From CAYQUV01 sp964421005 (GTDB lineage Bacteria > Patescibacteriota > Minisyncoccia > Minisyncoccales > CG1-02-41-26), in NCBI GenBank assembly GCA_964421005.1, contig CAYQUV010000009.1:1-24217 (forward strand): DNA of 24,217 bases. Reading direction: 5' to 3'. The notes under the pieces are model-generated. The model made no database searches. It worked only from the letters and a program-made list of their open reading frames with translations, and had not been told where the DNA came from. Within the stretch, counting starts at the first letter, position 1, and the number at the start of each line of letters is the position of its first letter. The position numbers were made by a program, and so were the translations under genes. Positions 21,520 to 24,217 of this stretch are shown here, piece by piece.

Positions 21520-22431
21520 ATGTTTACCAGTTTAAAACGTATCGTAAAATTCGGTTTCCAAGGAATCTGGCGCAACAAAGGATTAAGCCTCCAGGTTATT
21601 TTTATTATGATAGTTGCTGTTTTTGTTTTGACTTCTCTTTTTGTTTTTAATGAATTGAGCAACTTTTTGATAGCTCGGGCTCAAGAGAAAGTTAATATTT
21701 CCGTCTATTTCAAAAAAGATGTTGGAGAGGAGGAAATTCTTGAAGTTAAAGAAGGTCTTTCTAAATTCTCAAACGGAATAGAATCGGTCAGCTATGTTTC
21801 AAAAGCACAAGCCAAAGAAACTTTTATTGAAAGGCACAAAAATGACCCACTTTATCTTTCAGCCCTGGAAGAGATAGGGGATAATCCTTTTTTAGCCTCT
21901 TTGAATATCAGAGCAAAAGATCCTACTTTTTATGCCCAAATTTCAAGCTTTTTAACTGCCGAGCCGTTTGGTGGTTTGGTTGAGAAAGTTTCTTACTATC
22001 AATCGGAGGAAGTGATTAAAAAACTTTTTGCTTTGACTTCAAATATAAAACAAGGAGGTATTTTTCTTAGCGCTTTTTTAGTTGTTTTGGTCTTTTTAAT
22101 AACTTTTAACACGGTAAAACTTACCATTTTTTCTTTCAAAGAAGAAATTGCCACTATGAAATTGGTTGGTGCTTCCAATCATTTCATAAGAGGTCCTTTT
22201 CTAATTCAGGGATTTTTCTACGGAATATTTTCCATTTTAATAGTTGATATTTTCTTTTTTGCTATTTTAAGTATTATGAATCCCGATTTACAAACTTGGC
22301 TTTTCAATTTCAATCTTTTAGAATACTTTAAGGAGAATTTTTCGATGATTCTTATCTGGCAGATTGTTTTCGCCTTCTTTTTAGGAGTTGTTTCCTCTTT
22401 CTTTGCTGTTCGCAAGTATTTAAAAGTATAG
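21520..22431 (+). CDS. ftsX: Cell division protein FtsX
   Basis: FtsX is the membrane subunit of FtsEX and transmits FtsE ATP hydrolysis to peptidoglycan hydrolases outside. The 303 residues have the family topology: a cytoplasmic N-terminus with GFQGIWRNKGLS, helix 1 (about 24-46), a large extracytoplasmic domain (about 47-175, with NISVYFKKDVGEEEI and DNPFLASLNIRAKDP), then helices 2 to 4 (about 180-200, 228-253, 272-297). The IATMKLVGASNHFIRGPFLIQG segment between helices 2 and 3 is the typical FtsX coupling region. No hydrolase partner is encoded nearby. tRNA-Gln follows 40 bp later. Confidence 0.95.
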   Translation: MFTSLKRIVKFGFQGIWRNKGLSLQVIFIMIVAVFVLTSLFVFNELSNFLIARAQEKVNISVYFKKDVGEEEILEVKEGLSKFSNGIESVSYVSKAQAKETFIERHKNDPLYLSALEEIGDNPFLASLNIRAKDPTFYAQISSFLTAEPFGGLVEKVSYYQSEEVIKKLFALTSNIKQGGIFLSAFLVVLVFLITFNTVKLTIFSFKEEIATMKLVGASNHFIRGPFLIQGFFYGIFSILIVDIFFFAILSIMNPDLQTWLFNFNLLEYFKENFSMILIWQIVFAFFLGVVSSFFAVRKYLKV

Positions 22432-22471
22432 AATACTGAGTATGATAATAGATGTAATAATTGCCGAATAT

Positions 22472-22545
22472 TGCCGGGTCGTCTAACGGTAGGACCATGG
22501 ACTCTGGATCCATGTATCTTGGTTCGAATCCAAGCCCGGCAGCCA
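22472..22545 (+). tRNA. tRNA-Gln (anticodon CTG)
   Basis: The acceptor TGCCGGG pairs with CCCGGCA (22535-22541), the D stem GTCT with GGAC, the anticodon stem ATGGA with TCCAT around CTCTGGA (anticodon CTG, reading CAG), and the T stem CTTGG with CCAAG. Discriminator G at 22542 is followed by CCA (22543-22545), so unlike the two other tRNAs here the CCA end appears encoded, perhaps by chance. Confidence 0.93.
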
Positions 22546-22586
22546 TCTTTTTCCGCTACGAACTCATTTTGAGGCGATTTTAGAAA

Positions 22587-22650
22587 TTCTATTTTTTCTC
22601 CTCCGACGGACTCGCCCGCTTTTCGAGCGGGCTCGCTTAAAAAATTAGAA
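22587..22650 (+). repeat. GC-rich palindromic element next to tRNA-Gln
   Basis: An inner hairpin GCCCGCT (22614-22620) with AGCGGGC (22626-22632) and loop TTTCG is enclosed by TTCTATTTTTT (22587-22597) pairing with AAAAAATTAGAA (22639-22650), one T bulged. The core CTCCTCCGACGGACTCGCCC is far richer in GC than its surroundings. The shape resembles REP/MITE-type dispersed palindromes. Whether it recurs in the genome cannot be seen from one copy. It could also work as a terminator for tRNA-Gln or for minus-strand transcripts. Confidence 0.5.
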
Positions 22651-22667
22651 AATCTCCCAACTAAAAT

Positions 22668-22683
22668 TTAACAAATTTGTTAA
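22668..22683 (+). promoter_or_regulatory. 16-bp perfect palindrome, possible operator
   Basis: TTAACAAATTTGTTAA is fully self-complementary and another half site, TTTTGTTAAAA, follows at 22685-22695. The second copy overlaps TTGTTA (22687-22692), a possible -35 box for TAAAAT at 22711-22716 (18-bp spacer). A dimeric regulator binding here would control the kinase gene at 22752. Confidence 0.45.
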
Positions 22684-22736
22684 GTTTTGTTAAAATAAGT
22701 TTAGTATCCTTAAAATCTTAAACCTTGATAACTGAT

Positions 22737-22746
22737 AAGGAGGTGA
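22737..22746 (+). promoter_or_regulatory. Perfect Shine-Dalgarno of the kinase gene
   Basis: AAGGAGGTGA is complementary to the 3' end of standard 16S rRNA and lies 5 nt before the ATG at 22752. It is the only strong ribosome-binding site in the window and decides the start over the in-frame TTG at 22725. Confidence 0.85.
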
Positions 22747-22751
22747 GCCAA

Positions 22752-23351
22752 ATGTTTGTCTATGTGGGCGGAATTCCGGGTGTAGGGAAAACGACAATTA
22801 TCAAAAAGAGTATTGAGTTAGCAAAAAGAGAAAATTTTCCTCTCCAAGGATTGGAGGAAAAGAAGACACTTTGTCAGATTACTGGAGTAAGCTCAGCTGA
22901 AGAATATGCAAAATTGCCTCTACAAATCCGAATACAAGCAAGAAAACAATTAGTAGAAATCTTTTACAAGATAGATACACAGGATCCGGTAACTATTCGA
23001 ATTAGAGATGATCATTTTACAACTCCTAACGAAGATGGTACTTATTGGATTAGGTCGCTTAACCAACTGGACAAACTACATATGTTAGCTTTTGTAGTAA
23101 TAATAGCTGAACCCAACATAATTCTCCGTCGACGGCTTGATCGTAAACTCCTTTCTCTGGAACCTAATTATCTTAATCTTAATGAAATTAGTAGACATCA
23201 AGAAATAGAGGTAAAAATTACTTCTTCGCAGGCTGAATATCTCGGTATTCCTTTCAAAATTGTCGAAAATAGAGAAGGGGAAATAAAACAAACTAGCGAG
23301 ACCCTTTTTTTGTTTGTTAAAGAAGTAATCCACAAAAGGAGGCTAGAGTAA
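22752..23351 (+). CDS. Archaeal-type adenylate kinase-like P-loop protein
   Basis: The 199-residue protein has a P-loop at its very start, FVYVGGIPGVGKTTIIKKS (GIPGVGKT at 7-14). Further on RIRDDHFTTPNEDGTYWI resembles the DxHxxxxTPxGY segment of archaeal adenylate kinase AdkA, and EPNIILRRRLDR fits the arginine-bearing LID. The stretch EISRHQEIEVKITSSQAEYLGIPFKIVENREG resembles the DEHQ-to-KxIxNxEG end of AdkA. It probably phosphorylates AMP or another nucleotide with ATP. Bacterial Adk motifs are absent. A perfect Shine-Dalgarno and a palindromic upstream site set it apart from its neighbours and suggest a different origin or expression level. It converges with the minus-strand nucleotidyltransferase gene and overlaps its end by 9 bp. 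Confidence 0.65.
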   Translation: MFVYVGGIPGVGKTTIIKKSIELAKRENFPLQGLEEKKTLCQITGVSSAEEYAKLPLQIRIQARKQLVEIFYKIDTQDPVTIRIRDDHFTTPNEDGTYWIRSLNQLDKLHMLAFVVIIAEPNIILRRRLDRKLLSLEPNYLNLNEISRHQEIEVKITSSQAEYLGIPFKIVENREGEIKQTSETLFLFVKEVIHKRRLE

Positions 23352-23373
23352 ATTCTCTGCCTCCTCTTTTTTT
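23337..23373 (+). terminator. Terminator between the convergent genes
   Basis: AGGAGGC-T-AGAG (23337-23348) pairs with CTCTGCCTCCT (23355-23365), one T bulged, and is followed by C and seven T. It overlaps both convergent stop codons, ends the kinase transcript and may also work in the opposite direction, where TTTTG follows. Confidence 0.8.
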
Positions 23374-24005
23374 AAGACTCTTTCCCAAACTGTTTCGTAA
23401 GAGATAAGTAATTTTTGGGGATTTTTTAAGTTTTTTGAAGTTGTATCAATATCTATATTATGTTTTCTAAGACATTTATTTACTTTATTTTTATCTAAGC
23501 TTAATACTTCAGGATACGTTAAATTATTATCTAAAAGATAAAGAGATAATCTAAGAAATTTTGCCCAACGTCTTCTAATATTCTTATTTATTTTGCCTCT
23601 GAATACAGCTCTTCTTACATCTTCAATATAATCGTAAAGTCGAGAGATAATAGATCTTTTAATTTGTTTCTCAAATTTTAAATTTCGAAATTTTAAAAAA
23701 GGATTTTTGCCATATAAGGTTTTACCTTTAATTAAAGAATAAAGAAAATGGGCGCCATGGCCACCAAATCGAAACTTCTCCGGGCCCTGAATTTCTTCTT
23801 CTTTGATTAAAGAAATATCAAAACCATTAAACTTTTCTCCATAGACCGTCTCTAAAAATTTTTTATAAGAATTTCTTTTTATTATAACCGCCAAATCGAT
23901 ATCTTGAAATTGATGTCTTCTTAAAGAAGATCCGAAATGAATTACAGAGATGATAAATCCCTTCTTTATGGCTTTTTTTATTCCTTGAGGAAGGTCAATT
24001 TTCAT
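23343..24005 (-). CDS. MNT-type nucleotidyltransferase with C-terminal helical domain
   Basis: The 220-residue protein has the polymerase-beta nucleotidyltransferase signature FGSSLRRHQFQDIDLAVI (G25-S26, D35 and D37), followed by NGFDISLIKEEE, where the third acidic residue is expected. Residues about 105-220 are helical and basic (KQIKRSIISRLYDYIEDVRRAVFRG is split by my own grouping), reminiscent of a HEPN-like helical partner but without a clear RxxxxH motif. The MNT family includes antitoxins of HEPN/MNT modules that add AMP to a toxin, as well as drug-modifying enzymes. Its start codon overlaps the end of the truncated upstream gene (ATGAAAATTGA), so the two are translationally coupled. 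Substrate unknown. Confidence 0.75.
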   Translation of the reverse strand: MKIDLPQGIKKAIKKGFIISVIHFGSSLRRHQFQDIDLAVIIKRNSYKKFLETVYGEKFNGFDISLIKEEEIQGPEKFRFGGHGAHFLYSLIKGKTLYGKNPFLKFRNLKFEKQIKRSIISRLYDYIEDVRRAVFRGKINKNIRRRWAKFLRLSLYLLDNNLTYPEVLSLDKNKVNKCLRKHNIDIDTTSKNLKNPQKLLISYETVWERVLKKEEAENLL

Positions 24006-24217
24006 AACAATTTTTTACCCATTTAACAAATTTTCCTAAGGCGATTTTATTTTCTTTAAATTTAAGTAAAGATTTTAAATATCTTGGATCGCTGGAATAT
24101 ATAATGGCAGTATGCTCTTTTGACAGAGAAATTTCTTTTTTTTGCTTCAAAGAAAGAATTACCCCAAAACAATTTTCGGTTCTTTCTATTCCTTCTTTAC
24201 ATACAAACTTAAAAGAA
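23995..24217 (-). CDS. Partial gene upstream of the nucleotidyltransferase (5' end outside the window)
   Basis: The minus strand is open from the right edge (24217) to TGA at 23997-23995, giving at least 73 residues. Visible parts are SFKFVCKEGIERTEN, CFGVILSLKQKKEISLSKE, HTAIIYSSDPRYLKSLLK and KFVKWVKNCYEN. The stop overlaps the nucleotidyltransferase start by 11 nt (ATGAAAATTGA), a typical coupled arrangement of toxin-antitoxin or two-subunit genes. I recognise no family; the C-terminus is basic and aromatic. Its full length and domain cannot be judged from here. Confidence 0.6.
   Translation of the reverse strand, partial: SFKFVCKEGIERTENCFGVILSLKQKKEISLSKEHTAIIYSSDPRYLKSLLKFKENKIALGKFVKWVKNCYEN

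Noticed and set aside
22352..22546. Minus-strand ORF containing LGFEPRYMDPES
   Set aside because: This is the reverse complement of tRNA-Gln translated by chance, a well-known type of false protein.
1..24217. Recoded UGA (Gly or Trp) as in Gracilibacteria or SR1
   Set aside because: lepA and the partial gene at the right edge end in TGA at the expected protein ends, and RF2, which reads UGA, is encoded.
1..24217. CRISPR array, prophage, transposase or rRNA
   Set aside because: No regularly spaced repeats with unique spacers, no phage or transposase motifs and no rRNA segments were seen on either strand.

Overview
The window is an AT-rich, gene-dense chromosomal segment from what looks like a Candidate Phyla Radiation (Patescibacteria) bacterium, probably a parcubacterium. 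I infer this from small intergenic gaps, almost no Shine-Dalgarno sequences, short versions of housekeeping proteins (a 145-aa HPF, a SecA without a zinc tail), two tRNA genes without encoded CCA, and a charged, low-complexity style of proteins. UGA is an ordinary stop here: lepA ends in TGA and a release factor 2 gene is present, so this is not one of the CPR lineages that recode UGA.

Layout. 1-211: a terminator of an upstream gene, then a promoter with a 57-nt double-stem structured element. 233-1120: murB. 1121-1439: promoter, hairpin, a 14-codon poly-lysine mini-ORF and a strong terminator. 1440-6975: hpf, secA, secD and secF on one strand (ribosome hibernation, then Sec protein export). 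7076-11553: a promoter with repeated operator-like words, a regulator fusing sigma-70 region 4 to a HARE winged helix, a two-helix membrane protein, a Trp-rich membrane protein and a TraG/HerA-like ATPase. The last two look like the separated halves of one translocase. 11626-14521: pgk, a RecJ-like DHH protein and RNase HI. 14565-15073: promoter and RNase P RNA. 15169-18688: murJ and lepA. 18774-18872: an unlisted 32-codon membrane peptide on the minus strand. 18896-22545: a DivIC/FtsB-like protein, tRNA-Gly(CCC), tRNA-Thr(CGT), prfB, ftsE, ftsX and tRNA-Gln(CTG). 22546-24217: a GC-rich palindromic element, an archaeal-type adenylate-kinase-like protein with a perfect Shine-Dalgarno, and a convergent minus-strand pair made of a minimal nucleotidyltransferase and a truncated partner.

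Functionally most of the window serves envelope growth and division (MurB, MurJ, FtsE, FtsX, DivIC-like), protein export (SecA, SecD, SecF) and translation or RNA processing (HPF, LepA, RF2, RNase P, tRNAs). The parts most worth a second look are the split ATPase system with its 19-bp tandem repeats, the sigma4-HARE regulator with spaced GGCAAATT words, the unusual RNase P RNA (no GGU in L15, extra arm near P1/P2), the poly-lysine mini-gene, the structured element at 91-147 and the accessory-looking right end next to tRNA-Gln.
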